A stretch of 64,000 nt of DNA from Neocallimastix lanati (nom. inval.). Its lineage: Eukaryota; Neocallimastigomycota; Neocallimastigomycetes; Neocallimastigales; Neocallimastigaceae. A model generated the notes under the pieces. It did not search any database. It had not been told where the DNA came from and worked only from the letters and a program-made list of their open reading frames with translations. Below are positions 1 through 18,203 of the stretch, piece after piece. The stretch is from NCBI GenBank assembly GCA_016946835.1, contig JACVTC010000085.1, forward strand, positions 226,001 to 290,000, given 5' to 3'. Numbering within the stretch: the stretch's first letter is position 1; every line of letters begins with the position of its first letter. The position numbers and the translations under genes were made by a program.

Positions 1-227
1 TTCATTCATATTCATATCTTGGTTCACATTCATATTTCCATTCACTATATTTCCATTCATCATATTTCTATTCATCATGTTTTCATTCATATTGATATTT
101 TCATTTATTAAATTTTGATCCTTATTACTTTTAGTATCATAACTTTGATCTTTCCCTTGCTCTTGATCTTGTTCTCTAGATAACATAAATAACTCTTTTT
201 TTCTTTGTGTTTTTTCATTCTTATTCA

Positions 228-264
<37 letters not shown>

Positions 265-1134
265 GTCATTATTATTATTATTATTATTATTATTGTTGTT
301 GAATAGAAGAGGAATTACATTGTGATGGAGAAGCTCAGGATCAAGATTAGTATTGAGATCAAGATTGGAATCCTTCATTAACATCATCATCATTGTTACC
401 AATTCCTTTCGAGAAAGTTTTTCTCTTTTCTTAATCTTTTTTCCCTTTACCTTAGGAGACTTGACTATCTTTGAAAGGGTCATCTTACTTTTATTACTTT
501 TATTATTATTAATATAAATATCACTATGACTATCATTACTACTAATGGTAGAACCTTTATTATAATTTGAAGAAGGAGTAGGGGTAATAGTATAAGTAGT
601 AGTAGGTATAGTAGTTGAAGTAGTTGAAATTGAAGTTGTAGTTGAAGTTGTAGTAGTAGTAGTGGTTGTAGTAATAGAAACATTATCTCTGATATTATTA
701 TTTTTCTTTTCATCCCTTTCGGTAGTATTCATGATACCTTTAGGAGGATGACGATGATGATCACTACGATCACGACGATAAAGATGACGACGTTCACGAT
801 TGATGAATTGAATGATTGATTTTTTTATCATGGCTTGAGTCTCAGAAGAAAAAGGTGAATTTTTAAGATGATTCTTTCTATTTTTATCAGTCAAATCATC
901 AGGACGACTATCAAGAGCAGATAAAGATAAAACCTTTTTTTCTTTATGAAATTTCTTTTTCTTTAATGGATGATGATGATCTTGATCATTATTATCATCA
1001 TCATCATCATCATCATCACTATCATGATAATCTTCTTCACTTTCTTCTACACTTTCATTTTCATATTCACTTTCATCATCATTATCACTTTTATCACTTT
1101 CATCATTATATTCACTTTCATCATCATTATCACT

Positions 1135-1166
<32 letters not shown>

Positions 1167-3213
1167 TATCTTCATCATGACTAGTCATCGATTTCAGCTC
1201 TTGTTCTGTCTTCAATTCTATTTGTTGTTCTGATTTTAATTCCGGTTTCCATTCCATCTCTGACTTTTCATTTTTAATACTAGAAGTATGACTATTTACA
1301 ACTGGATTTATATTCATATTTTCTACTTTATTTTTATTTTTATGAACATTGACATTTTTATTTTCTTCTTTACCTTTACCTTTATCTTTAACTTTACCTT
1401 CTCCTACTTCACCTTTACTTTTACTTTTACCTTCATCTTCATTAATTATTACCTCAGCATCTTCTTCTTCATCTTCTTCATCTTCTTCATATTGATAATC
1501 TTTATCATTTTTATCATCATCATCCTCGTCTGTGGCATCCTCATCATCATCATCATCATCATATTTATAATTGTTTTTATCTTGAGAATCACCATTTCTA
1601 TCTTTTTTTCTTCCATTTCGATCTCTTCTATCCCTTCTATTATGATTACGATCATGTCCATGATCTTCTTCATCGTCATCCTCTTCATCTTCCTCTTCAT
1701 CATCATCTTCGTCTTCTTCATATTGATAATCTTCATCATTTTTATCATCATCTTCTTCTTCACTCTCTTCTTCACTTATTTCTTCACTTTCCTCTTCACT
1801 TTCCTCTTCACTTTTTTCTTCTTCTTTGTCTTCATCTATGGCTTCTTGTTCCTTTCCTTTTCCTTTTTCTTTTCCTTTTTCATAATTATTCATTTCTTTA
1901 CCTGTATTCTTATCATTTTTTATGGTGGAAAGAGTTGAAAGGGATTGATTTAGTTTTGAATTTGGTTTTGAATTTGGTTTTGAATTTGAATTTGAATTTT
2001 CACTTATGGGTTGAATATTTGTGGAAACAATTGCAGTGGGATTGGAATTAGAGCTAGGAATAGGTTTAGAAATTAGTTTTTGATTCATTGTAGAAAAGGT
2101 TACTGGCTCTGTGGTGGTGACAACGGAGGAGGTAGTAATAGTAGTGACATTTCGATCCTGATAATTACTCTTATAAAAAACTTCTTTAATATAATGTTCT
2201 CTTTCTCTTTCTTCTTCTTCTTCTTCATCGATTCTTTCTTTTGCCAAACAATAAAATAAAGGATCACTGTAACGACGAACTTTTTTAGGATAGAATTGGA
2301 ATGGATTAGGAGGAGAAAGTGGTGCAGAGAAAGGTGCAGAGAAATGAGTAGAAAAAGGAGTAATGGGTTGTATGGGTTGTTTGGGTTGTATGGATGGTAG
2401 AGATGGGAGATGGTGTAGTTGGGATGATGGTGTTTGTTGGAGTAGATATGGTTGTAACGGTGATATTGGTATGGTATTTAAATTTATATTTTTATTATTT
2501 TTATTTTTATTTTCAGTGTTGATCATGTTTGATGTCGTCATAGTCATCATTTCTTTTTGAGAGACCTCTTGAATTTCTTTTTTCTTGGCTTTAACTGTTT
2601 CATCCTCTTTTTTCCTTTTGGTATATTTTCTTTTTTTGCGAAGTGGTGGTACTTCTTCCTTATCTGAGAAATTTAAATTTAATTTTGAATTTGAATTTGA
2701 ATTTAAATTAAAATTTGAATTTGAATTAGAATTTGAATTAAAACTTGAATTTGAATTAGAATTTGAATTAAAATTTGAATTAGAATTAAAATTTGAATTA
2801 AAATTTAAATTTGAATTGGAATTAAAATTTGAATTAAAATTTAAATTTGAATTGGAATTAAAATTTGAATTGGAATTAAAATTGGAATTAGAATTTGAAA
2901 CAAAATGAACTAAAGAGGAGGAATTTTTTCTTTTTTCTTCATTTTTCTTAAGGGGGTCAACAGAAGATGATGAAGAATTTTTCCGATTGAGACCAGGAAT
3001 ATAAGAAAATAAATGTAACCCTGAATAATCAATCGGTTTATTGATGATGGAGTGTAGGTCATTTAATTTTTCATGTCGGGAAATGGAATTACTTTTAAGT
3101 TGATTCTGCTTCAGTTTTTGATTTTGAATCAAATTTTGATTTTGATTTTTGCCATTAAATTTAGTATTTTGGTTATGAATGCTGCGTTTAAGGTTATCTT
3201 TCTGAGTATTAAA

Positions 3214-3284
<71 letters not shown>

Positions 3285-3288
3285 TAAA

Positions 3289-3324
<36 letters not shown>

Positions 3325-4076
3325 ATTATTATTATTATTATTATTATTATAATTATTATTATAATTATTATTATTATTATTATTATTATAATTATTTAAA
3401 TTATTATTATAATTATTTAAATTATTATTATTATTATTATTATTATTATTTAAATTATTATTATTATTGAAGTTATTGTTATTCCAGTTTCTATTATTAT
3501 TCCTATTATCAGAGGTATTATTAATGGTATGGTTAGAAGTGGAGTTATTAATAATGCTGTTATCTACAAAGTTTGGGTATATGGAGGAAGCGTTCCTAAA
3601 AGTAGTGGTGGGGTTAGTGTTATTGGTATTAATTGAATTTCTTTTCATGGAGTTGGTTGTATGACTACTTTCTTCTCTGTTTCCAAAGGAAAGTTGTTGT
3701 GAAGTATTATTTAACATTGAGAGGGAAGGAGGACGACTACGGTTACTATTCATTTGGTTATTATTAGAATTATTTCGAATAAAGTTAGTATTAGTGGTAG
3801 AATTGTTTTCATTACCATGAAAGGTATTATTATTAATGGTATTAGTACTACTATTTGTAAGAATATTAGTATTGGTATTTGAAATAGTAATTGTATTATT
3901 ATTTGTATTCATATTGGTAATAATATTATTATTACTATTATTATTACTATTATTATTATTTTTATTATTATTAGAATGTTGATTGTTATTTACAGGAGAA
4001 TTGTTATTTAAGTTATTATTAGTGGTATTCTTTACAGTGGTGGAATTGGATATTATTGTATTCGTTGTTGATTTGG
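1..4076 (-). CDS. Low-complexity Asn/Asp/Glu-rich protein, partial (3' end outside window)
   Basis: Read on the minus strand, this stretch is one uninterrupted frame of about 1358 codons with no stop before the left edge. It starts at a splice acceptor (T-run then AAAG at 4077-4078; an in-frame TAA lies just upstream), so at least one 5' exon is missing; I could not find a convincing one. The protein has poly-Asn blocks (about 3200-3480 and 200-300), an N-S-N-F repeat (about 2650-2900), poly-Asp and Glu/Asp/Ser blocks (970-1190 and 1440-1850), Thr-rich text (540-680), and basic clusters that could act as nuclear localisation signals (RKKRKYTKRKK near 2610, KVKGKKIKKRE near 440). Less repetitive islands such as FYPKKVRRYSDPLFYCLAKE (2225-2300) and AMIKKSIIQFINRERRHLYR (770-835) may be folded or binding segments. 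I recognise no family. The composition resembles eukaryotic transcription or chromatin regulators, but that is only a guess. Confidence 0.75.
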
Positions 4077-4078
4077 CT

Positions 4079-4109
<31 letters not shown>

Positions 4110-5097
4110 TAGTTAAATTAGATAAAGAATAGTACAAAAAAAAAAAAGGAAATAAAAAAAAACTATTTTTTATATTTAGAAACTAAAATTTATTAAATTA
4201 TTTATTACATATATATTAAATATTTAGATAAAGTTATATATAAATGAGAATAATATGAATATTTTATTATTAATAACCTTTTCAAAAGTATTAATTGAAA
4301 TATAAATTAATGTTGTTGAAATGTACTTATATATAATGAGTCCCTATTAAATAAATAAAATATGTATTATAACCTTATTTTAATAAAAATACATTACTGA
4401 CTTATGTAATATTTTTTTTCTTGTTATTGTATTAGATGATTGAAAACAATAATAATTCTATTGAGTGGTTCTATTATTTATTACTTTTGTCACTATTATT
4501 AAATAAATTTTTTCTTTTTTAACTTTTATTATAAATTTTAAAATTGTATATACATAATATTGCCCACATGAATTAAAAAATATAGGGAAAAAAAAAAGGC
4601 AAATAATAATAAGTTATTGTACACAATGTTAGTGGTATAGAGTATTATTTATAAAAAGATATATTTTATTGTTATTATTGTTATATAATTTTGTTCTATT
4701 TTTTTTTTTTTTTTTTTTTAATAAAAGTATATATATATATAATTAATTTTAATAAAAGATTATGACAATTAAATAGATTATTAAAATTAAAATGAAAAAT
4801 AGAAAATGAATTATTACTGAACAAAGTTATTTCCAAAAAACGAATAAAAAGTTTTATTATTATCTTTAGTTTTATTTTAATATATTTTATAAATAAAATA
4901 AAATAAAATAAAATAAAAGTATGTTCTTTTTTTTCTTTTTATTTTTCTTTTTTATAAATAAGACATTTCAAATCAATTTTAAAATATAGATACATATAAT
5001 ATTATATAATTGTTAAAAGTAGGCAATTAAAAAAAGTTAAAAAAAAAATAAATAAAATAAAGTAAAATAATATAAAATAATATTTAAATATCAAAGA

Positions 5098-5130
<33 letters not shown>

Positions 5131-6189
5131 TTTTTTGTTACATTTTCATCTATAAAAGATTTAAATCTATTTTAATAAATAAATAAATAAATATAAAATA
5201 ATAAATAAATAAATTAAAACTATTTAATATTAACTATTTATATATTTATATATTATTATTTATTTACTTATATTTATTAATTTATTTACTTATATTTATT
5301 TATTTATTTATTTTATATTTATTTATTTATTTTATATTTATATTTTTAATTTTAAAATATTTTTCCTCTTACCTGAAAATTTTAATCTTTCAAAATCAAA
5401 ATAAATTGATTCCAAAAATAAATTAAATAATATATGTAGCACATATATAATAAATTTACTCTACTATATATTAAACTCAAAATTATATCAATGTATAAAT
5501 AAATAAGAAATAAATAAATGACTAATAAATAAATTAAATTTTAAATCTAAATTAAATAAATGAAAATAATAATTTAATAAATTTATTTTAAAATTTTAAT
5601 TATTATCAAATTTTTTTATTATACATCATCCCATTTTTTGAAGGACAGAAGAGAGCAATGAATGTTGATGATGCTGTTACTTATGTTGCTTTCTATTACT
5701 AAATTATTAATTAGAAAAAAAACAATGTTATTAATTACAATTTATTAATAAATAATATATAGCAATAATGATGATATTTTTATTTATTTCTTAATAATAA
5801 ATAACTTATAAAAATTCATTATTCATTACTTATTATATATTATTTATTATTATATGTTTAGATATTATTAAATAGCTAATAAATAAAGAAACAAAAAATA
5901 GATAATGTAATGAAATCTTGTGAAATCGTTTTAAGTCAATATTTAATATTATGTATGTTATGATTTTTATTATTATTTCATATATATATTATGATTTTTA
6001 TTATTATTTCATATATATATTATGATTAATATTATTATTTCATATATATTAAATAAAGGTTTATCTTTTATTAAAAACATTATCATTATATTATAAATAC
6101 AATCGTCTACCATCTTCCGTATTATTTTTTTTAATTAATCATTAATATAAATATCTTTCTTTTTATTATTAATTTCTAACATTTAAATA
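4077..6189. other. AT-rich non-coding region left of the Asn-rich gene
   Basis: Almost pure A/T with homopolymer runs (for example 4086-4109 and 5101-5128) and TAAA/TTTA tracts. It is probably intron and promoter territory for the minus-strand gene ending at 4076. One pocket of ordinary complexity at about 5620-5700 may be a leader or promoter of that gene. A 31-base unit (TATGATTTTTATTATTATTT followed by a CATATATAT stretch) is repeated about three times near 5955-6045. I see no coding sequence. Confidence 0.5.
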
Positions 6190-6437
<248 letters not shown>

Positions 6438-6687
6438 TATCTATTTTATTTTATTCTCTTGAAGATTATCTCTTAAATTTTAGATTTTTTTTTTCAAAAA
6501 AGAGATGAAATTTTGAACAATGATTTAATTTATTATATTGTTGAATTGATGGACAATATATTATCTATATTATACTTTTATGGGAATAAATATCATATAT
6601 TAATTTATTATTTAATTATTAATATTAATATTTTAAGCATTATTATTATTCTTTTAAATATTAATAATAGTTAATGAAAAATTATTA
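6438..6687. other. AT-rich spacer
   Basis: Unremarkable AT-rich sequence between two repeat arrays. No open frame or RNA gene seen. Confidence 0.5.
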
Positions 6688-7225
6688 TTTATTATTCAAT
6701 TATTTATTATTTATTATTTATTATTATTATTTATTATTTATTATTTATTATTTATTAATAAATACTCTTTTTATTATTTATTATTTATTATTTATTATTT
6801 ATTATTTATTATTTATTATTTATTATTTATTATTTATTATTTATTATTTATTAATAAATACTCTTTTTATTATTTATTATTTATTATTTATTATTTATTA
6901 TTTATTATTTATTAATAAATACTCTTTTTATTATTTATTATTTATTATTTATTATTCAATTATTTATTATTTATTTTTTTATATTATTTATTAATAAATA
7001 CTCTATTTATTATTTATTATTTATTATTTATTATTCAATTATTTATTATTTATTATTTAATTATTTATTATTTATTATTTATTATTTATTATTTATTATT
7101 TATTATTTATTATTTATTATTTATTATTTATTATTTATTATTTATTATTCTATTATTTATTATTTATTATTTATTATTATTAATTATTATTTATTATTCA
7201 ATTATTTATTATTTATTATTAATTA
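6688..7225 (+). repeat. ATTATTT minisatellite with an embedded AATAAATACTCTTTTT spacer
   Basis: A 7-base ATTATTT array, interrupted about four times by TTAATAAATACTCTTTTTAT or close variants. The same spacer occurs in opposite orientation near 62160-62410, with C for A at one site. The open frames across it (poly Leu/Tyr/Ile) are repeat artefacts. Confidence 0.85.
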
Positions 7226-10200
7226 ATAAATACAAAAGATAAAAAAAAAAAATTCAAAAATATTAAAAATCCCAATTTCAACCTTAATTAATAAATTATT
7301 TCATCTCTTTTTTTTTGCCCTTATTTCCTATTCATTGAAGTATACTATTAATATATGGTTAATATATGTTATAATATATTTTATATACTGATGAGATTAA
7401 ATTTTTTATTCATTTCTAAATTTGGTTAATACAAAAACATTTTTTAAATTTTATGATTTGTGGAACATAAAATGAAATTTTTATATTTAAATTTTTATAT
7501 TTAAATTTTTATATTTAAATATAATAAATCTTATATTATATATCTTATATTTAAATTCTTTTATATTTAAATTTTTATATTTAATTTTTTTTATATTTAA
7601 TTTTTTCTATATTTAAATAGATGATGATAGTTATTATGATTATCATTAAATAAATATAATTATTAAATAAGTAATTATAAATAATTATTAAATAAGTAAT
7701 TATAAATAATTATTAAATAAGTAATTATAAATAATTATTAAATAAGTAATTATAAATAATTATTAAATCAGTAATCGTTAATAATAATTTTATCATAATA
7801 AATAATAAAAAATTAAATAGTAACTATTAATTATAGTTAATTTAATTTTATTTTTATTTTAATTCAATATTAAATAGTTTATTATATAAAAATAATATAA
7901 TATAATAAATAGTGTCATTTCAATCAATTCATATATTATAATACATTCTAATTTATACATTTTGAAATTGAATTTAAACTGTCATCGTTTGTAAATATTT
8001 AAATGTAACATTATATATAATATATAATAAATGTATTCCAATATATTTGTGTTGATAAATAATATATTGTAATATATTTTAATTTATGTAAAACAAACAT
8101 ATTTTAAAGAAATTTAAAAATTTAAAATTTAAAATTTTGAATATAAAATTTAATTATTCTGATTATATTTAATTATATATGATATTATATTAATAATTAA
8201 TCATCATATTTAATTCTATTTAATTATATTTAATTCTATTTAATAATTTTTTGTCATCAGTTTTTTTTTAAAGTTATCTTTAATGAATGAACCAATAAGA
8301 ATTTGAGTTTCTTCATCTCATCTAAAATAGATTGAAAAATAAATAAGTAGATATATAAATATATAAATAAATAAATAGATATATAAATTAATAAAAATAT
8401 AAATAAATAAATGAATAATATTTAGAATAAAGATTAATTAAAGGTTTTGATTGACCCAAAATGGGGAAGTCAAAAGAAGAAGAGAGGAAGAATGAGGGGT
8501 AAAAGGAAATATAAATTAAATAGATAAATAAATAATAAAGTAGATAAATAAATAATAAAATAGATAAATAAATAGTAAATAATAAAATAGATAAATAAAT
8601 AGTAAATAATAAAATAGATAAATAAATAGTAAATAATAAAATAATAAGAAATAATAAGAAATAAATAAATAAATAAATAAATAATAAAATAAATAAATTA
8701 ATAATAAATAAATAAGAAAAAATCAATAAATGAGTTTTATTAATAGTAAAATTAAATTAAAAATAAAAAATAAAAAATAAAAATTTAAACTAATTATTGA
8801 ATCCACCAAAATAGGTTGAAAAAGATAAAATGAACTATTATTTTCTCATGGCAATATAACTGAAGAAGTCATGATTCAATGTATTAACTGTATGGAATAT
8901 TAATATTATTGATTTTGGTACTAAGAAATATATCATTTATAAGTTAATTAAAATATTCTAATCACTTAATAGGAGCATCATTATTATTAGTGTTTAAATA
9001 GTATTACGGTTGAAAAAAGGAGGAAGGAGGGATTGATGATTGATATATTAAAAAAGCATCTTTTTTTTTTTTTTTTTTTTTATCTTTTCATCATATCATT
9101 TAGCAAAACCTTCATCTTGTTCTGTCATTAATAATTATAAAATACGTTGATTCACTAATTTATATTTATATATTGATGAATAGACTATTATTCATTAGTA
9201 ATTTATTTGCTTTATTATTATTTATATATATATATATTTAATTATATATTAATAATTTATTTGTTTTATTATTTATATATTTAATTAATTATAGTTTTCT
9301 AATAATGTATTTGTTTTATTATTTATATATATTTATTTATTTATAATTATTCATTAGTAATTTATCAAATCATTCGTTTATTTAAATTTTTATAATAATA
9401 AAAATAATTCAAATAATAGGATTATTTTTATTATTTTTTTTTTATTATTATATCTAATTTTTACTAATATTAATTATTTATTATTTATTATTTATTATTG
9501 ATTTGTTAATAGATACTCCTTTCATATTATTCATGTTTGTCCACTTTAAATCAATCTATCTATGATAATAAAAGTCTATTAAAAAGGATGACATTATTCT
9601 TTTTAAATCTATTAATTGATGATGGATGATTGTTGATGAAAGTCTATTGTATGATTAGTCAAACAATTTATTATTTCATTATAATATTAAAATTTTATTA
9701 TTGATTCATCCTAATAGTTCATTTAAAAATGTATATTAATAATTATTTATTTATTTTTTTTTTAACTTTAATGGTTAATCTTTATATTTAATATAATATA
9801 TGAAATGTATTTTTTGTTTGCCTTTTTACAATTATTTAAATTTTTATATTAAATAATTTTATTTTATTTTATTTTATTTTTTTTTTTTTACATATTTTTA
9901 TATTTATTAATTATTTCTCTATTTATTTATATATATTTCTGTATTTATTTATTATTTCTATATTTATTATTTATTAATTTTTTTTATTATGATTTTGCCT
10001 ACTTTCACCTGTAAACATTTTTTTTTTCATTATACTCCTCAATATCATGGGCTAATATATTAAAAAAAAATATTATAAATGAAAAAAGTATTTTCTTAAT
10101 TAGTCGTGTCTCTCTTTGAAATGATATATTTATAATAAATAATAAATTTGACTATTTCTAAAATATTCATGTTAAATGTTAAAAAAGAAAAAAAAAATTT

Positions 10201-10335
10201 TTTTTATTTTATTAATATCAAATCATTTGATAAATTTTAAAATTTAAAAATAACAAGTCAAAACAACCAACAAGTAAATTAAACAAGAGAAGAATTATAT
10301 TATTATGAATAATTAAAATAAAAAACGAAATTTTA

Positions 10336-10374
<39 letters not shown>

Positions 10375-10574
10375 CATTACTATATCATAAAATATTTTAA
10401 ATAACAAAAAAATTTTTTTTTATTTTATTCAATCTGTACCTTAATTATATTCAATATTCTACTATTTATTTTATTTTATTTTATTTTTTAATAAAATTAA
10501 TTCAAAGGTTAAATAAAAATCATAAATAGAATAAATTAATCAATTTATCATTAAGTTAAAATGATTATTTATAA

Positions 10575-10609
<35 letters not shown>

Positions 10610-12034
10610 ATTATCACTCAAAAAAAAAAAAAAGTATTTCATTTTCATTTATATTATAATTTAATATTTAGTGTTAAATTTTATAGCGATTAATTCCTAT
10701 TTCAAAATCGTATTATTAATTAGACATTTTCAACTTTTTCTTTCTTTTTTTTTTTTTTTTTTTTTTTTTTCTTAATCATATCTAAAGTATTCTATGTATT
10801 TACAGATCCTCCAAAAATAATAATTAATAAAATAAAAAATTTTTTTTAAATAAATGATCAATAAATTGTATTTTCCTGTATAGAAAAAAACTATTTTTTT
10901 TTTTATGAACTTTAATACATAATTTAAATTAATATACAAAAAAGCTAAAAAAAAAAAAAAAAAAAAAAATCAAAAAAACATGGCTTTTTATTATTTAATT
11001 ATTTTTTTATATATTTAATTATTTTTTTATATATTTATATATTTATATATTTAATTATTTTTATTATTTAATTATTTTTATTATTTTATTATTTTATTAT
11101 TTTATTATTTTATTATTTAATTATTTTATTATTTAATTATTTAATTATTTAATTATTTAATTATTTAATTATTTAATTATTTTTATGAATTATTAAAACA
11201 TAAATAATGATTTATTTAAAAAAAAAAAAAAATTAATTTTTTTATATATTTTTAATTAAATAAATAAATTAAATAATAAATTAAGAATTAAACTATTTTA
11301 AATTATAATTAATTAATAAAAAACACAAATATTAAAATATTAATAATTAATTTATTTTTAAAATCTTAAATGAAAAAATTAGCGAAGAATTATTTCATTT
11401 TTTTTAACTTTTTTGTTAAAATATGAAAAGAATTTTCTGAATAAAATAAAACAAAATATGTAAAAAAAAAAAATAATATGAGATGATGAAAATTTAAAAA
11501 CCAAAAATGATGGATTTAATTCTTTTTATTTTTAATTAATTTTTTTTTTTTTTAATTTAGAAAAAATAAATTTAATAGAGGAAAAGATATTTTTATACTT
11601 ATTATTTTAATATAGAATTTATCAAAAAAATAAAAAATTAAAAAATTTAATTATTGTTTTTAATTCTTCTTATATTGTAAAAAATTATTCTCTATTATTT
11701 TTATTAACTATATTATACAATATTTAATTATTTTTATTTATATTATATAAATTTTATTAATAACAAGAGTAATTATATTATTAAATTATTTAAAGGACCA
11801 GAATAAAAGTGATTCAGTCTTCAATTAATTTAAAATTGATAAAAATAATTAGTAATAGTAATATATTAGTTATAAGAATTATACTTGATAATTTTAATAT
11901 ATATATATACATATATAAAACATTAATTTAATTATCATCTTAGTAAATAATATTGTAATTTGATGATAATAATATGTAAGATATATATAAATTTAATAAA
12001 TTAAGTTATTATAATATAGTAATTGATTTCGAAA
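7226..12034. other. Long gene-free AT-rich region
   Basis: Almost five kilobases of A/T-dominated DNA. It holds a 25-base tandem repeat (7655-7780, about five copies of AATAATTATTAAATAAGTAA plus TTATA), TAGATAAATAAATAGTAAAT units (8520-8660), an ATTATTTA array (about 11040-11185), and many homopolymers (9061-9080, 10577-10603, 10747-10770). At 10420-10490 there is a copy of the ATTCAATCTGTAC...CTACTATTTATTTTATTTT unit that builds the arrays at 29.6 and 60.4 kb. A few pockets of normal complexity (8280-8340, 8440-8510, 9090-9130) show no readable protein. I see no gene. Confidence 0.55.
7655..7780. repeat. 25-bp tandem repeat, about five copies
   Basis: The unit AAATAAGTAATTATAAATAATTATT repeats head to tail; the last copy diverges (AAATCAGTAATCG). 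Confidence 0.8.
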
Positions 12035-15210
<3,176 letters not shown>

Positions 15211-16000
15211 TTTTATTATTATCTTACTTTATTTAAAGGTTAGAAAAATAAAATAAAATTCTAATTTAATTAATTTTTATGATTTAGATTAATTAAACAT
15301 TCAAATCATAATCCAGCAAAATATTGGCTTCTATTTCTCTCATTACCAATTAAAAATGAATTACTATTTTCTTGTTAACTTTCAAATTAATAATTTTTTA
15401 ATTTTTATTAATTTTTTTATAAATATTTTTCTCTGTTGTTTGTTCCGTACATCAAAATTCTTTTTTTGTCGGTATTTGGATATGTCATTATTTATTTATT
15501 TAATATAAAATATATAAAGATATAATTATAGGAGAATAAATAATATTATTATTAGATTATAAGGTATTTAATAAATAATAAATGTAAGTTTACAGAATAT
15601 AAGTTTTATAAATATAATTTTAGGAAAATAAATAATAACATAATTAAATTTATGGTCTTTAGAGATAATTAATAAAACTTAAAAGTTTACCTGGAGTAGA
15701 GGTCATAGATAAATGTTAATAAGTAAATATATATATATGTATAAAATAAATATAAAAAAAATAAAAATTTAAAGAATATATAAAATAATCATATTTTTTT
15801 TCATTTATTAAACAATACTACAATTATCAAATTTCTTGGTATTTATTAAAAAGATAAAAAAAAAATTTATAAAGTGTTTCAGATAATTAAATCTTTACAA
15901 TATATTATAGAAGATAGTATCATTATATATATAAAAAAATAACTTTATATATAGAGAGAATTAAACGTAAGAATTTTGATTTAAAATTCAATAATTGTTA
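15211..16000. other. AT-rich region after the gypsy remnant
   Basis: A few normal-complexity scraps (15290-15350, 15430-15490) could be further retroelement debris or an LTR relic, but I could not match them to anything. Otherwise A/T-only sequence. Confidence 0.4.
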
Positions 16001-16039
16001 GATGTCTCTAAAAATAAAAAAGGAAATTTCCTTTCTTAG

Positions 16040-16455
16040 AAGAATACAACAAAAAAATTGTGATTTGAATGGGTAGAAGACTTGAAAGACTGGCTCACTC
16101 TTTATAATATTACGAAACCTAAAAAAAAAAAAGCATGGGTTTTAGTGTCTGTGGAAGATGATCTTTTAAAAAAAAAAAATATCATTAAGTTGTTAGTAGC
16201 TTTAAGAGAAGTCATGTTAAGTACACTATCTAAAAAAAGTTTAATGAAATACAGAATGCGACTGAAAAATATTAAGAGGTCATGGGACATGGAAGGAAAA
16301 TAAAATGGGCTATATTAAGAAAAAATATTTGTGCATCACAGGAAGATGAATCTCAATATATAAGTTTTAATAGTGTAATGGTAGAAGTAGGTTAGGTTCT
16401 TTAAAGACGGGCACTCATTCCAAGTATGATAAACAGAGAAAATAACAGAAAATAA

Positions 16456-16488
<33 letters not shown>

Positions 16489-18171
16489 AGAAAGTATTGA
16501 CTACTTTTTCTCTGTACCATTTTATCACTCCAGTAATGAAATAAATTCAACAAACTCAAAAAAATTTAATTAAGAGAAAATGAAAATGAATTTTGATTAC
16601 GAATAATAATAAAATCAACTTTATTAAATAATAATAAAAAAAAATTAAAAGATAATATGAATAGAAATAATCAAAGTCATAGATAATGATAATCATCATG
16701 AGGACCTCCATTAACGAAATAATAGATAATACACAGATAGAAGAAGAAGAAGAAAAAAAAAAAATAAAATAATCAAAAAAATAAAATGGGAGGCTAAAAA
16801 ATAATTTGAATCTCTCTCACGGGAGCCGAAGGGAAAAAAAAAAATACACAAAAGTCAAAAAGTAATGATAAAAGAAGATAAAAATAATAAAAGGAAGTAA
16901 AGAAACAAAAGGAAATGAAAAATCTTTGCAGAAGACGAAGGAAAGAAAGAAAGAAAGAAAGAAAGAAAAGAAAGAAAGAAAAGAAAGAAAGAAAGAAAGA
17001 AAAGAAAGAAAAGAAAAGAAAAGAAAAGAAAAGAAAAGAAAAGAAAAGAAAAGAAAAGAAAAGAAAAGATGAAGAGCTTACTAAAGACATATATAAAAAA
17101 CTGATGAAAAAAATTTTTTTTATGAGTTTGATGATTATAATTTTGAATAATTAGGAATTTGAGAAATCCAATAAAACAAGCCTTAATCAATCGTATTTGG
17201 AATGGTGATTTTACCAAAATTATGGAATAACGCATCGATAATTTCTATTCATAAAAAAAGGGAGATCCAGCAGATTGTAATAGCTTTCATGGCCTCTCTC
17301 TTATCAATAATAGATTAAAAATTATAGCAAAAAAATTATATATAGCTAATAGAATCTCTAAATATGGGAATTGATAAAGGATTTATAAGACCAGAGCAAT
17401 ATGGATTTCGTAACCGAGAAGAATGTATAGGTCTTTAACCCTTCATTAAGAATTATACGTTAAAGAACGTATAATTCTTTGACGTATAATTCTGAAAATA
17501 AAGATATTTACTTTACTTTTTTGGACCTTAAAATAAGGCGTATGACTCAGTTCCTTATATAATAATGTATTAAAAAAAAATTCATTTCTTTGATAGGTAT
17601 AAGGGGTAAGTGCTCTAACTTTATTGAATGCTTATAATTATCTGCCATGACTTGTGTAAGGGTTGATGGGACAATTATCGGAATCATTAAGTATTAAGAA
17701 ATGGAGTTCATCATGGATGTTCCCTCTCACTAATTTTAGTATTTGTTAATTAATAACATTTTTTAAATAAATGTGATTAAAAAAATAGAATCGCTATTAG
17801 TGGTAAACGTTGATGGGGAGGTCTCTCAGCAGATGACGTTGTGTTATGTGGAGAACTGAAAACAAGATCCTAATAAAAAGAAATTGCTAAACTTTTGCCA
17901 GTCCAGTAATTGGGACTAGAAAATAATGAAATGCAATTTGGTATCAATAAATGTGCCAGTTTAGTATTAACAAATGTGCCAGTTTAGTAGTACAAAGGGG
18001 AAGTTCTCCAAGATTTCTTAAATAATCAGTAATCCTTACCTTTTATCTTTCAAGTCAAGAGTGACCTAAAACGAAAAAAAAAAAAAAATTGCTATACCTA
18101 CTTAGGTGTACTGTTTTCAAATGTTTTTAGAACTGAAAACCGATCATACAGAGAATGAATAATAAAGTGAG

Positions 18172-18203
<32 letters not shown>

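Noticed and set aside
480-2908. Several plus- and minus-strand frames (His-rich, Phe/Ile-rich, Lys-rich) in the left 3 kb
   Set aside because: They are shadows of the long minus-strand Asn/Asp/Glu-rich exon, which is one open frame from 4076 to the edge.
9090-9130. Short minus-strand start MTEQDEGFAK
   Set aside because: Stops after ten codons, with no donor site or partner exon found.
16794-17235. Ser/Phe-rich and Lys/Glu-rich frames on both strands
   Set aside because: Artefacts of the GAAA/AAAAG purine repeat inside the LINE relic.
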